A stretch of DNA of 33,765 nucleotides, taken from JBEIJQ01 sp040380145. GTDB taxonomy: Bacteria > Bacteroidota > Bacteroidia > Chitinophagales > Saprospiraceae. This document shows, one piece after another, positions 8,324 to 15,050 of this stretch. Positions within the stretch are counted from its first letter, which is position 1. Every line of letters begins with the position of its first letter. Position numbers and translations under genes: made by a program. The stretch lies in the NCBI GenBank assembly GCA_040380145.1, contig JBEIJQ010000015.1:1-33765 (forward strand). The letters are read 5' to 3'. Below the pieces are notes generated by a model. The model saw nothing but the letters and a program-made list of their open reading frames with translations. It did not search any database and was not told where the DNA came from.

Positions 8324-10369
8324 TCAACGGGGCGAATACACCTTGACCGCTTCTTTCAGGGTACGCTGTTTGTCGAAGTGCACGGTTTTGAGCTTTCCGT
8401 TCCGGTAGAGTTCCAGTTGGCTTTCGTACACCGGGGATCCAACAGAGGCACCGTAGGGCAGCAGGGTTTCGACGCTTTGCAGCGGTTCGCGTCCGAAGGC
8501 GGCGAAAAAAACATACGAATCGCCGTGCACCACCCGATAGCGGCCCTTTTCGTCCGGTTGGAAATAGGTGGCCAACAGGGCGTCGGGGAAACCGACGGTG
8601 GAAAAGGAACGGCCGCCCCTTTGCAAGCGGAAGACCGAATCGATGGGCACTTGCACCCGCCCGTGCTTTTCCATGAGATATTTTCGGGCGAACCGCAGTC
8701 CCTCGACCAGCAGGGCCGTGTCCGTTTCGATGCCGTTGACGAACGCCTCGTCGCCGTAACCTTTCCGGTTGAACATATAGTCCAGCGTGAGCGCCACAGT
8801 CGGCGCCTCGCAGTTGGTCGGAGCGCCCGAACCGTCCCACAGGCGGATGCAGCGCAGCGCGTCGGCCAGTTCGGGAAAACGGCTTTCGGGCATTTCGGCC
8901 AAGGGTTTCAAAGCCTGCCGGGCATGGCAGCGCGCACTGTACCGGCAATCGAACTTCAGGCTTTTGAAGGTTTCGAAGGAAAAAGGCCCCTCGTGCGCGT
9001 CCACCAGTTCGCGGAACCGCAGCGCACGGTTGTTTTGTCCCGGCCGCAGATCGAAAGCCGGCGGCAGTTTCGGGCCGACGGGCGAACAGGCCGACAGGTA
9101 GGGCGAATTGTTGGTGTTGTAAACGAAACCGCAATCGGGATTCAGTATCTGGGGCAACGCCGCGAAGGGCGCGATCCCCCTCCAAGCGGTGGCGGAAGTA
9201 TCGCCGCGCATCGGTCCGGAAGGGTCGGCCCCTACCGGGCGGGTCGGGAAACGCGCGTTGCACACATAATAGATATTGGACGCCCGATCGGCGTACACGG
9301 TATTGAACATGGGCAGCTGCTGGCCTTCGAACACTTTTTTGAACTCCTCGAAACCGGTGGCCCGATTGGTACGGTACACTTGTTCTGCCATCCGTACCGC
9401 GCCGAGGGCGGCGGTTTGCACCGCGAACCAACCTTTTTTCTTGATATGGAAAACCGGTCCGTGCACCGAAGCCCAGGCTTTTTTGCGCACCCGGAAAGTC
9501 GTTCCGCCGATCTTGACCTTGAGTTTGCAGGATTTGCGCGAAAGCCGGAGCCATTGTCCGTCGTATCGGTACCAACCTTTTTTGCGGGGGTGCATTTCGA
9601 GTTTCCACATATCGGTGGCGTCGAAATAGTTCCAAGTGTGCGACCAAGCAAGGTCGGGCGTGCAGCCGAGGGCGATGGAGTGGGATCCTTGAAAAAGCGC
9701 TCCCACCACATTGAGCCCTTCTTCGCTGCACAGGTGCGCTTCGTAGAAAGAAAAATTGCCGTCCACCGTGAAGTGCGGATTGCCGCAGATATAGGTGCGC
9801 CCGTCCGCAGTCTTGACGGGGGCCATGGCAAAGGCGTTCGAACCCTTGGCCGGTTCGGGACCGGGCTTTTGTTCGTACAGCGCGCGCAACTGGTCGGCGA
9901 AACCCACGAACAGCACGCCAGAGGAAAGGTAGGCGCACAGGATTTCCTCGTGGCTAACCGGGAAAGCCCCCTTCTGCCGCACCTGGTCGGGATGGGCCGC
10001 GGCATATGCGTTCACGCCCTGCACATAGCCGTCGAGATAACGCCTGTACCCTTCGGAAAAACCCTCGGGCCAGTATTTACGAACGGTATCGCGGATGCCC
10101 ACCGCCTGCAGCACATAGTCGATGGTCGCCCCTTCCTTGCCCTGCAAAAGGCCGAGCGTTCCCTGTCCGGCCGCCAGAGATGCCTGGATTTCGAAAAAGT
10201 GGTCTTCACAGTTGGCCCAAGCCAACCCATAGGCCACCTCCGCGTCCGTCGGGGCGAAAATGTGCGGCATCCCCCATCGATCGCGGGCGATGGAAATGTT
10301 GTCGGGAGAGATTTTTTGGCCGAAGGCCCAAAGCGGAAGAAGCCAACAAGCAAAAACAAGGGGACGCAT
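8324..10369 (-). CDS. Penicillin/acyl-homoserine-lactone acylase family amidase
   Basis: The 681-residue Ntn-hydrolase is made as a precursor. A signal peptide (MRPLVFACWLLPLWAFG) is followed by the alpha chain starting NISIARDRWGMPHIFAPTD and then the self-cleavage site GSNAFAMAP, where S177 would become the N-terminal nucleophile of the beta chain. The beta chain contains the conserved GNPHFTVDG and, later, NTNNSPY. Family members deacylate beta-lactams, N-acyl homoserine lactones or other N-acyl compounds in the periplasm; GSNAFA resembles AHL and PvdQ-type acylases, but substrate cannot be read from motifs. The ATG at 10369 is chosen because it directly precedes the signal peptide; the open frame further upstream overlaps the CDGSH gene. 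A T-run/A-run element lies just before the start. Confidence 0.88.
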   Translation of the reverse strand: MRPLVFACWLLPLWAFGQKISPDNISIARDRWGMPHIFAPTDAEVAYGLAWANCEDHFFEIQASLAAGQGTLGLLQGKEGATIDYVLQAVGIRDTVRKYWPEGFSEGYRRYLDGYVQGVNAYAAAHPDQVRQKGAFPVSHEEILCAYLSSGVLFVGFADQLRALYEQKPGPEPAKGSNAFAMAPVKTADGRTYICGNPHFTVDGNFSFYEAHLCSEEGLNVVGALFQGSHSIALGCTPDLAWSHTWNYFDATDMWKLEMHPRKKGWYRYDGQWLRLSRKSCKLKVKIGGTTFRVRKKAWASVHGPVFHIKKKGWFAVQTAALGAVRMAEQVYRTNRATGFEEFKKVFEGQQLPMFNTVYADRASNIYYVCNARFPTRPVGADPSGPMRGDTSATAWRGIAPFAALPQILNPDCGFVYNTNNSPYLSACSPVGPKLPPAFDLRPGQNNRALRFRELVDAHEGPFSFETFKSLKFDCRYSARCHARQALKPLAEMPESRFPELADALRCIRLWDGSGAPTNCEAPTVALTLDYMFNRKGYGDEAFVNGIETDTALLVEGLRFARKYLMEKHGRVQVPIDSVFRLQRGGRSFSTVGFPDALLATYFQPDEKGRYRVVHGDSYVFFAAFGREPLQSVETLLPYGASVGSPVYESQLELYRNGKLKTVHFDKQRTLKEAVKVYSPR

Positions 10370-10389
10370 AGGGGAAATCCTTTTTTCAG

Positions 10390-10426
10390 AAAAAAAAGCC
10401 CGCCCTTTCCGAAAAAAAGGGCAGGC
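10390..10426 (-). terminator. Intrinsic terminator after the CDGSH gene
   Basis: Read on the minus strand, an 11-bp stem (GCCTGCCCTTT with AAAGGGCGGGC, one G-T wobble, 7-base loop) is followed directly by eight T residues. It starts 23 bases beyond the CDGSH stop and ends 20 bases before the acylase ATG, so it should separate the two genes. Confidence 0.8.
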
Positions 10427-10449
10427 GGAAAAAGGGAAGGAAACGAAAG

Positions 10450-10692
10450 TTACTGCCCGAGGCTCTTGTGGGTTCCGTCGCAGAAACAGCCATTGGCGGA
10501 CTGCTTGCAGCCGCACCAGGCCACGCGCTTGGCCTCCTCGATCTCGACTTTCATGGGCGCGAGGCCGGAGCCCTTGTGCGCTCCGTCGCAGAAAGGCTGC
10601 TTGGCGCTGCGGCCACAGGTACAGAACCAGTAGGTGCCCGGCTCCATGTCGAGCACATAGGGGGCGGCTTGAGGCATCAATTTTTCGGACAT
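10450..10692 (-). CDS. Tandem CDGSH iron-sulfur protein
   Basis: This 80-residue cytoplasmic protein is almost entirely two CDGSH zinc-finger-like [2Fe-2S] domains. The first has ligands C24, C26, C35 and H39 in CTCGRSAKQPFCDGAH. The second has C60, C62, C71 and H75 in CGCKQSANGCFCDGTH, with G-C where the usual proline lies. Each three-cysteine, one-histidine set would bind a redox-active, acid-labile cluster; mitoNEET is the eukaryotic relative. Bacterial tandem forms have no settled function. It is monocistronic: its own terminator lies downstream and a minus-strand TATTTTTG element (10761-10754) lies 61 bases upstream, back-to-back with the tatA promoter region. Confidence 0.93.
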   Translation of the reverse strand: MSEKLMPQAAPYVLDMEPGTYWFCTCGRSAKQPFCDGAHKGSGLAPMKVEIEEAKRVAWCGCKQSANGCFCDGTHKSLGQ

Positions 10693-10753
10693 GATCAGCA
10701 GGTATTGGATTGGTTTTGAAAAAAGAACCGGAACGAACGGTCGGACCGGAACG

Positions 10754-10761
10754 CAAAAATA
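10754..10761 (-). promoter_or_regulatory. -7 promoter element for the CDGSH gene
   Basis: The minus strand reads TATTTTTG, an exact TAnnTTTG match, 61 bases upstream of the CDGSH start in the divergent intergenic region. No -33 TTG is evident. Confidence 0.4.
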
Positions 10762-10826
10762 GGCATTTTGCCCGGTCGCTCAGCAGCCGTGGAAGCCGTT
10801 TTGTAGTCCGATTGGAAAAAAAGGTT

Positions 10827-10834
10827 TATTTTTG
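10827..10834 (+). promoter_or_regulatory. -7 promoter element for tatA
   Basis: The plus strand reads TATTTTTG, an exact TAnnTTTG match, 21 bases before the tatA ATG. A TTTTG at 10799-10803 lies 23 bases upstream, slightly more than the usual 19-21 spacing for a -33 element. Confidence 0.5.
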
Positions 10835-10855
10835 CGCCAGCTAAATCGTTTTCAG

Positions 10856-11080
10856 ATGAAATTCACTTTCTTTTTCTTGATCCTGGGCCTGGGCGTCCCC
10901 GAAGTGATCGGCATCCTGCTGGTCATCCTGCTGCTCTTCGGCGGCCGAAAGATCCCCGAATTGGCCCGTGGACTGGGCAAGGGCATCCGCGAGTTCAACA
11001 ACGCCAAAAACGCCGTTGAATCGGAAATCAAAGAAGGCATCAAGGAAGCCGACCGCGAAAAAACGGTTTCCAAAAACTGA
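10856..11080 (+). CDS. tatA: Sec-independent translocase subunit TatA/E
   Basis: The 74-residue product has the TatA layout: one N-terminal membrane helix (about 8-28, with VPEVIGILLVILLLF), the FGGRKIPELARGLGKGIREF hinge and amphipathic helix, and a charged tail. TatA oligomers line the twin-arginine pathway that exports folded proteins across the inner membrane. TatB/TatC are not adjacent, which is usual when tatA stands alone. I use the ATG at 10856; an in-frame ATG-like start 24 bases earlier would overlap the -7 element. No glutamate-rich or TatB-specific extension is present. A short hairpin follows the stop. Confidence 0.92.
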   Translation: MKFTFFFLILGLGVPEVIGILLVILLLFGGRKIPELARGLGKGIREFNNAKNAVESEIKEGIKEADREKTVSKN

Positions 11081-11096
11081 CGCCTCCAATTTTTTT

Positions 11097-11121
11097 CTGT
11101 CTTTTTTACTGAAAAAGACAG
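11097..11121 (+). terminator. Possible terminator after tatA
   Basis: A perfect 10-bp stem (CTGTCTTTTT with AAAAAGACAG, 5-base loop) begins 16 bases after the tatA stop. It is AT-rich and followed by GGTTTTG rather than a clean T-run, so termination may be partial. Confidence 0.4.
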
Positions 11122-11153
11122 GGTTTTGTCCAGAAAGTCCCTAAAAAATGAAC

Positions 11154-11170
11154 TTGGCACGGTTTTTGCA
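11154..11170 (+). promoter_or_regulatory. Sigma-54 (RpoN) -24/-12 promoter
   Basis: The sequence TTGGCACGGTTTTTGCA matches the sigma-54 consensus TTGGCACGnnnnTTGCA at every defined position. GG is at 11156-11157 and GC at 11168-11169, with exactly 10 bases between them. The start of transcription would fall near 11181, giving an 80-base leader to the lytic transglycosylase ATG at 11261. The enhancer-binding activator is not in the window and no activator site was identified. Confidence 0.75.
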
Positions 11171-11260
11171 AATCGGGCCGCGATTTTGATTGCCTCATAA
11201 AAGAGTCTTTTTCGGTCTTTTTCGGCCGTTGGACGAAGACCTTTTCTTGAATGTACGGCC

Positions 11261-12538
11261 ATGAGCACTTTTTATCTACGTTTGGCCTTGGCATGGGTGT
11301 TTTTTTCCTTTGCCCTGCCTGCCGAAACCCCCACCGGATCGTTTTTTTCCGATGACGAGTACCAAAAGCGGCTGAACTCCATCGCCTGCGTTTTCGAGTA
11401 CAAATTGACTCCCACCGTCAAGGAACGGATCCTGCACCAGGTCGGAGAGCGAGGAAAAAGGACTACCGAGCTTATCCTGGGGATGAAAGAAATCAGTTTC
11501 CCCGTGATAGATCGGACGCTTGCCCAGCACGGGCTGCCGGTCGATTTGGGCTATGTCGCCTGGATCGAATCTCATTTCAACGCCGCCGCCATTTCGCCGC
11601 AGGGCGCTGGCGGCCCATGGCAGTTCATGCCCGGCACGGCCGCGCTGTACGGGCTGAAAATGGACAAATATGTGGACGAGCGCCTCGACCTGCGCAAATC
11701 TTCCGCCGCTGCGGCCAGGCTGTTCGCACGGCTGTTCCTCGATTATGGCGATTGGGCCTTGGCCCTTGCGGCGTACAACTGCGGTTCGCTGAAGGTGAAC
11801 AAGGCCATCAAGAGCGCGGGATCGAACAATTACTGGGACATCTGCAAGTATCTCCCGGTCGAGACCCAGGCGTATGTTCCGCGGTTTATCGCCGCCGCCT
11901 ATATCGGCTCGTTCTATTCGATGCACGAGCTCCATCCCACCGAAATGCCCAGCGAATATTCTATGACGGACACGGTCACGATCCACGAGGCCATGTCTTT
12001 TGAAAAGCTTTCCAAAGAAACGGGCATTCCCGTGGAGACGATCCGTTTTCTGAACCCGTCCTTCCTGCGGGGAACCGTTCCGGCGAGCGCCAAAGGCCAT
12101 GTGTTGGTCCTGCCCGTGAACGAACTTGCGCGGTGGAGAGGCTTTCCCTCGACGACCTCCTATGCGGGCGAGTCCTTGGCGGGAGCATCCTCTCCCGCGC
12201 CGGCTGCTCCGAACGCTGCGCCGTTGGTGCGCCAGCCCTTCCAAGGTCCGGTGCAGTTCCAAAAGGTGGCCGCCCCCACGCGCCCTCCGGGCACTCCCCC
12301 ATCGGCTTCCGAAGCTGCGGCGATGGCGGCCCAGAACCGTTTTTCAGCCCTGGGATCCTGCGTGATCACCTGTGTGGACGGATTCGCCTACTATGTAGTC
12401 CAACCGGGCGAGACCATCCGCGACATCATCAAGCGTTGCCCGGCCGTCAAGCTAGCCGAGGTACAGGAACTGAACGGCCAACAGGCCATCAACCACCTCC
12501 AAGCGGGCGATTTCATCAAGATCGGCCGCATCCGGTAA
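11261..12538 (+). CDS. LysM lytic murein transglycosylase (MltD-like)
   Basis: The 425-residue envelope protein has a signal peptide (MSTFYLRLALAWVFFSFALP), then a family-1 lytic transglycosylase domain (about 75-235). YVAWIESHFN carries the catalytic glutamate E103, followed by SPQGAGGPWQFMPGTAALYGL and LALAAYNCG, the classical Slt/MltD motifs. It would cleave the MurNAc-GlcNAc bond and leave 1,6-anhydro-MurNAc. Two LysM-type peptidoglycan-binding segments follow: a divergent one near VTIHEAMSFEKLSKETGIP and a clear C-terminal one, YYVVQPGETIRDIIKRCP to LQAGDFIKI. A Pro/Ala-rich linker lies between them. The gene sits behind a near-perfect sigma-54 promoter, unlike anything else seen here. 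The esterase gene starts 14 bases downstream. Confidence 0.92.
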   Translation: MSTFYLRLALAWVFFSFALPAETPTGSFFSDDEYQKRLNSIACVFEYKLTPTVKERILHQVGERGKRTTELILGMKEISFPVIDRTLAQHGLPVDLGYVAWIESHFNAAAISPQGAGGPWQFMPGTAALYGLKMDKYVDERLDLRKSSAAAARLFARLFLDYGDWALALAAYNCGSLKVNKAIKSAGSNNYWDICKYLPVETQAYVPRFIAAAYIGSFYSMHELHPTEMPSEYSMTDTVTIHEAMSFEKLSKETGIPVETIRFLNPSFLRGTVPASAKGHVLVLPVNELARWRGFPSTTSYAGESLAGASSPAPAAPNAAPLVRQPFQGPVQFQKVAAPTRPPGTPPSASEAAAMAAQNRFSALGSCVITCVDGFAYYVVQPGETIRDIIKRCPAVKLAEVQELNGQQAINHLQAGDFIKIGRIR

Positions 12539-12552
12539 TTTGTCCCCCGACG

Positions 12553-13209
12553 GTGGAGCAGCCCCGATCGTTTTCCTTTCCCGTTCGGCGGACGGCCCGC
12601 TACCACACGCTCGGCAGCCCGGACGAAAAGGTCGATCGGCTCATCTTTGCCTGCCACGGCTACGGACAGTTGGCCGGAAGGTTCATCCACAAATTTTCGG
12701 GACTGTTGGACGGCCGTACCTATGTGGTGGCCCCCGAAGCTCTTTCCCGTTTTTATCTGGACGGCACTTATTCCGAGGTAGGCGCCAGTTGGATGACCCG
12801 CGAAGACCGCGACAACGAGATCTCCGACCAACGGGAATACCTGTCGGCCCTATATGCCCACACGCTGGAAGAACTGCCCGATGGCGCAGAAAAGATCCTG
12901 TTCGGATTCTCGCAGGGTTGCCCCACATTGGCACGATGGATCGCCCACGACCGACCGCATTTCCACCAATTGGTGCTCTGGGGAGGCGATTTTCCCGAAG
13001 ACAGCGCCCATGCGGTGCCGGCAGATTTTTTTTCAGACAAAAAAATAACCTTCGTGCACGGCGACCGGGACCCGTATGTGCAGCCCGAACAAGTCGAGCG
13101 GCTGCGAATGGTTTTCCGGGAACTCGGCCCGATGTGCGCCGTCCGCTCTTTTGCTGGCGGCCATGAGGTGGAGCGGGCGTTCTTGCGGGAAGTGCTGGAA
13201 CGGCCGTGA
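12553..13209 (+). CDS. Alpha/beta-hydrolase, phospholipase/carboxylesterase family
   Basis: The product (218 residues from the GTG at 12553) is a compact serine hydrolase. The nucleophile elbow is GFSQG (S120). The acid is in HGDRDPYV (D173 by position) and the base in AGGHEV (H204). FACHGYGQLAG gives the oxyanion loop. The protein resembles predicted esterases of the YpfH/carboxylesterase-2 group, and no signal peptide is visible, so it is probably cytoplasmic. No ATG precedes the conserved region; the GTG 14 bases after the transglycosylase stop is the best start, with ATT at 12538 as an alternative. The tight spacing suggests cotranscription with the transglycosylase. Substrate unknown. 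Confidence 0.8.
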   Translation: MEQPRSFSFPVRRTARYHTLGSPDEKVDRLIFACHGYGQLAGRFIHKFSGLLDGRTYVVAPEALSRFYLDGTYSEVGASWMTREDRDNEISDQREYLSALYAHTLEELPDGAEKILFGFSQGCPTLARWIAHDRPHFHQLVLWGGDFPEDSAHAVPADFFSDKKITFVHGDRDPYVQPEQVERLRMVFRELGPMCAVRSFAGGHEVERAFLREVLERP

Positions 13210-13216
13210 AATTTGC

Positions 13217-13224
13217 TACCTTTG
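13217..13224 (+). promoter_or_regulatory. -7 promoter element before the Rrf2 gene
   Basis: TACCTTTG matches TAnnTTTG exactly and ends only four bases before the ATG at 13229. If used, transcription would begin at or very near the start codon, giving a leaderless or nearly leaderless message. No TTG at the usual -33 spacing was found. Confidence 0.5.
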
Positions 13225-13228
13225 TCCA

Positions 13229-13669
13229 ATGCTGTCCAAAAAGACCAAATACGCGCTCAACGCGCTTGTTTTCTTGGCCCGCCACTGCAACGAGGGGCCC
13301 ATCCTCATCAGCAGGGTGGCGGCGGAGGAGCACATTCCGCAGAAATTCCTCGAACTCATCCTGCTGGACCTCAAAAACGCCGGCATCCTCAACAGCAAAA
13401 AGGGCAAAGGAGGTGGATATTATCTCCTGAAAAAACCCGATGAGGTGAACATCGCCGATGTGATCCGCTTGTTCGAAGGAGCCATAGCGCTGCTGCCCTG
13501 CGTGACGCACCGTTACTACGAGCGCTGCGAGGAATGCCGCGACGAGAAAACCTGCGGGATCCGGGACCTTTTCAGGGAAGTGCGCGAAGAGACCGTGCGC
13601 ATTTTGAAGAACAACACCTTGGCTGACATACTTGCCCGCGAAAGTTCGCTGACCAAGGAGGTCCCGTAG
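13229..13669 (+). CDS. Rrf2-family transcriptional regulator
   Basis: The 146-residue product opens with MLSKKTKYALNALVFLARH, the Rrf2 winged-helix start. The recognition helix region is IPQKFLELILLDLKNAGILNSKKGKGGGYYL, with the typical wing glycines. Four cysteines, C91, C100, C103 and C109, sit where IscR, NsrR and RsrR carry iron-sulfur ligands, so cluster sensing is plausible; the exact ligand set differs from E. coli IscR and cannot be settled by eye. The ATG at 13229 matches the family start, while the frame continues upstream through the esterase gene without meaning. No isc or suf genes flank it, so its targets are unknown. The next gene, pyruvate dehydrogenase E2, starts 118 bases on. 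Confidence 0.9.
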   Translation: MLSKKTKYALNALVFLARHCNEGPILISRVAAEEHIPQKFLELILLDLKNAGILNSKKGKGGGYYLLKKPDEVNIADVIRLFEGAIALLPCVTHRYYERCEECRDEKTCGIRDLFREVREETVRILKNNTLADILARESSLTKEVP

Positions 13670-13787
13670 TGGATAGGCTCTTCAAAAGGCCTTTTCACCT
13701 GAACCATTTCTTTTTTTCTCCGTTTCTTTGTTCGGCCGACCTGTGGGGAACGGCTTTTTTTTTGCAAAAAAAATTTCAATCCGCATT

Positions 13788-15014
13788 ATGGCTACTGTTG
13801 TACGCATGCCCGCCTTGAGCGATACGATGACCGAAGGGGTACTGGTCGCTTGGCACAAAAAAGTCGGCGACACCGTCAAATCCGGCGACCTGTTGGCCGA
13901 GATCGAAACGGACAAAGCCGTGATGGAATTCGAAAGTTTCTTCAACGGCACGCTGCTGTACGCGATCGAGGCCGGACAGTCCATCAAAGTGGACGCCGTC
14001 ATCGCCGTGATCGGCCGACCCGACGAAGATTGGCGCTCGGCCGTGGAAGGCAGCGCTCCGGCAGCGGCGGCGGCCGCCCCGGAAAAAGCCCCTGCTCCCC
14101 AAGTGGTAGAGGCTGTCATGGCTCCCTTGGCAGCTTCGGCTCCCGCCGCCGGCGACGATCGGGTGAAGGCATCGCCCCTGGCCAAGGCCATCGCCAAACA
14201 AGAAGGCCTAGACCTGCAAGCCATCAAGGGCTCCGGCGACGAAGGCCGCATCGTCAAGCGCGATGTGGAGGCCCTGATCCAAAATCGTCCCGCTGCGGCC
14301 GCCGCACCGGTGACGGCTCCGGAGGCCCAAGGCGAATACACGGACATCCCGTTGACGCAGATGCGCAAAACCATTGCACGCCGCTTGGGCGAAAGCATGT
14401 TCACGGCCCCGCACTTTTACCTCACGATGGAAATCGAGATGGACAAGTGCATGGCGGCCCGCACATCGCTCAACGCGATTTCTCCCGTCAAACTGTCATT
14501 CAACGATTTCGTGGTCAAGGCCACGGCCATGGCCCTGCGCCGCCACCCGGCGGTCAACAGCGCCTGGCTGGGCGACAAGATCCGCCAGCACCACTATGTC
14601 CACATGGGCGTGGCGGTGGCCGTTGACGAAGGTCTCTTGGTGCCAGTGGTCCGCAACGCCGATCTGAAATCCCTTTCGCAGATAGCAGCCGAGGTGCGGG
14701 ATTTCGCCGAAAAGGCCCGCGACCGCAAACTCCAGCCCCAGGACATGTCGGGCAACACTTTCACGATCTCCAATCTGGGCATGTTCGGCATCGAGGAGTT
14801 CACCGCGATCATAAACCCCCCGGATGCCTGCATCCTCGCAGTGGGACGCATCGCCGAACGGCCTATCCGCGGCGAGAACAACACCGTGGCCTTCGCCAAT
14901 TTCATGAAAGTGACCCTGTCCTGCGACCATCGCGTAGTGGACGGCGCCCTCGGCGCCAAGTTTCTCCAAACACTGAAGGAACTGCTGGAAGACCCGATGC
15001 GGATGTTGGTCTGA
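13788..15014 (+). CDS. pdhC: Pyruvate dehydrogenase complex E2 (dihydrolipoamide acetyltransferase)
   Basis: The 408-residue enzyme has one lipoyl domain (1-78) with the lipoylated lysine K43 in ETDKAVMEFE. An Ala/Pro linker follows, then a peripheral subunit-binding domain (about 127-165, KASPLAKAIAKQEGLDL to EGRIVKRDV) and the catalytic acyltransferase core ending SCDHRVVDGALGAKF (H381, D385). It transfers the acetyl group from E1 to CoA and forms the core of the complex. The opening VVRMPALSDTMTEG is typical of pyruvate, not 2-oxoglutarate, E2 proteins. E1 and E3 genes are not adjacent. The ATG at 13788 is the family start. A T9-GC-A8 tract lies 15 bases upstream, and its bases 13752-13765 also give a weak GG-N10-GC arrangement. 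Confidence 0.93.
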   Translation: MATVVRMPALSDTMTEGVLVAWHKKVGDTVKSGDLLAEIETDKAVMEFESFFNGTLLYAIEAGQSIKVDAVIAVIGRPDEDWRSAVEGSAPAAAAAAPEKAPAPQVVEAVMAPLAASAPAAGDDRVKASPLAKAIAKQEGLDLQAIKGSGDEGRIVKRDVEALIQNRPAAAAAPVTAPEAQGEYTDIPLTQMRKTIARRLGESMFTAPHFYLTMEIEMDKCMAARTSLNAISPVKLSFNDFVVKATAMALRRHPAVNSAWLGDKIRQHHYVHMGVAVAVDEGLLVPVVRNADLKSLSQIAAEVRDFAEKARDRKLQPQDMSGNTFTISNLGMFGIEEFTAIINPPDACILAVGRIAERPIRGENNTVAFANFMKVTLSCDHRVVDGALGAKFLQTLKELLEDPMRMLV

Positions 15015-15050
15015 CGCCGTCGGGCGTTTCCGGAAAGACGTTGCTCCGAT

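Noticed and set aside
8237..10633. 798-codon plus-strand open frame opposite the acylase gene
   Set aside because: It is the antisense of a well-supported enzyme. Long antisense frames arise easily in GC-rich genes, and its composition has no family motifs.
13752..13765. GG-N10-GC arrangement before the E2 gene as a second sigma-54 promoter
   Set aside because: Only the GG, GC and T-tract fit. The TGGCAC part is absent, and the match comes from the homopolymer run.
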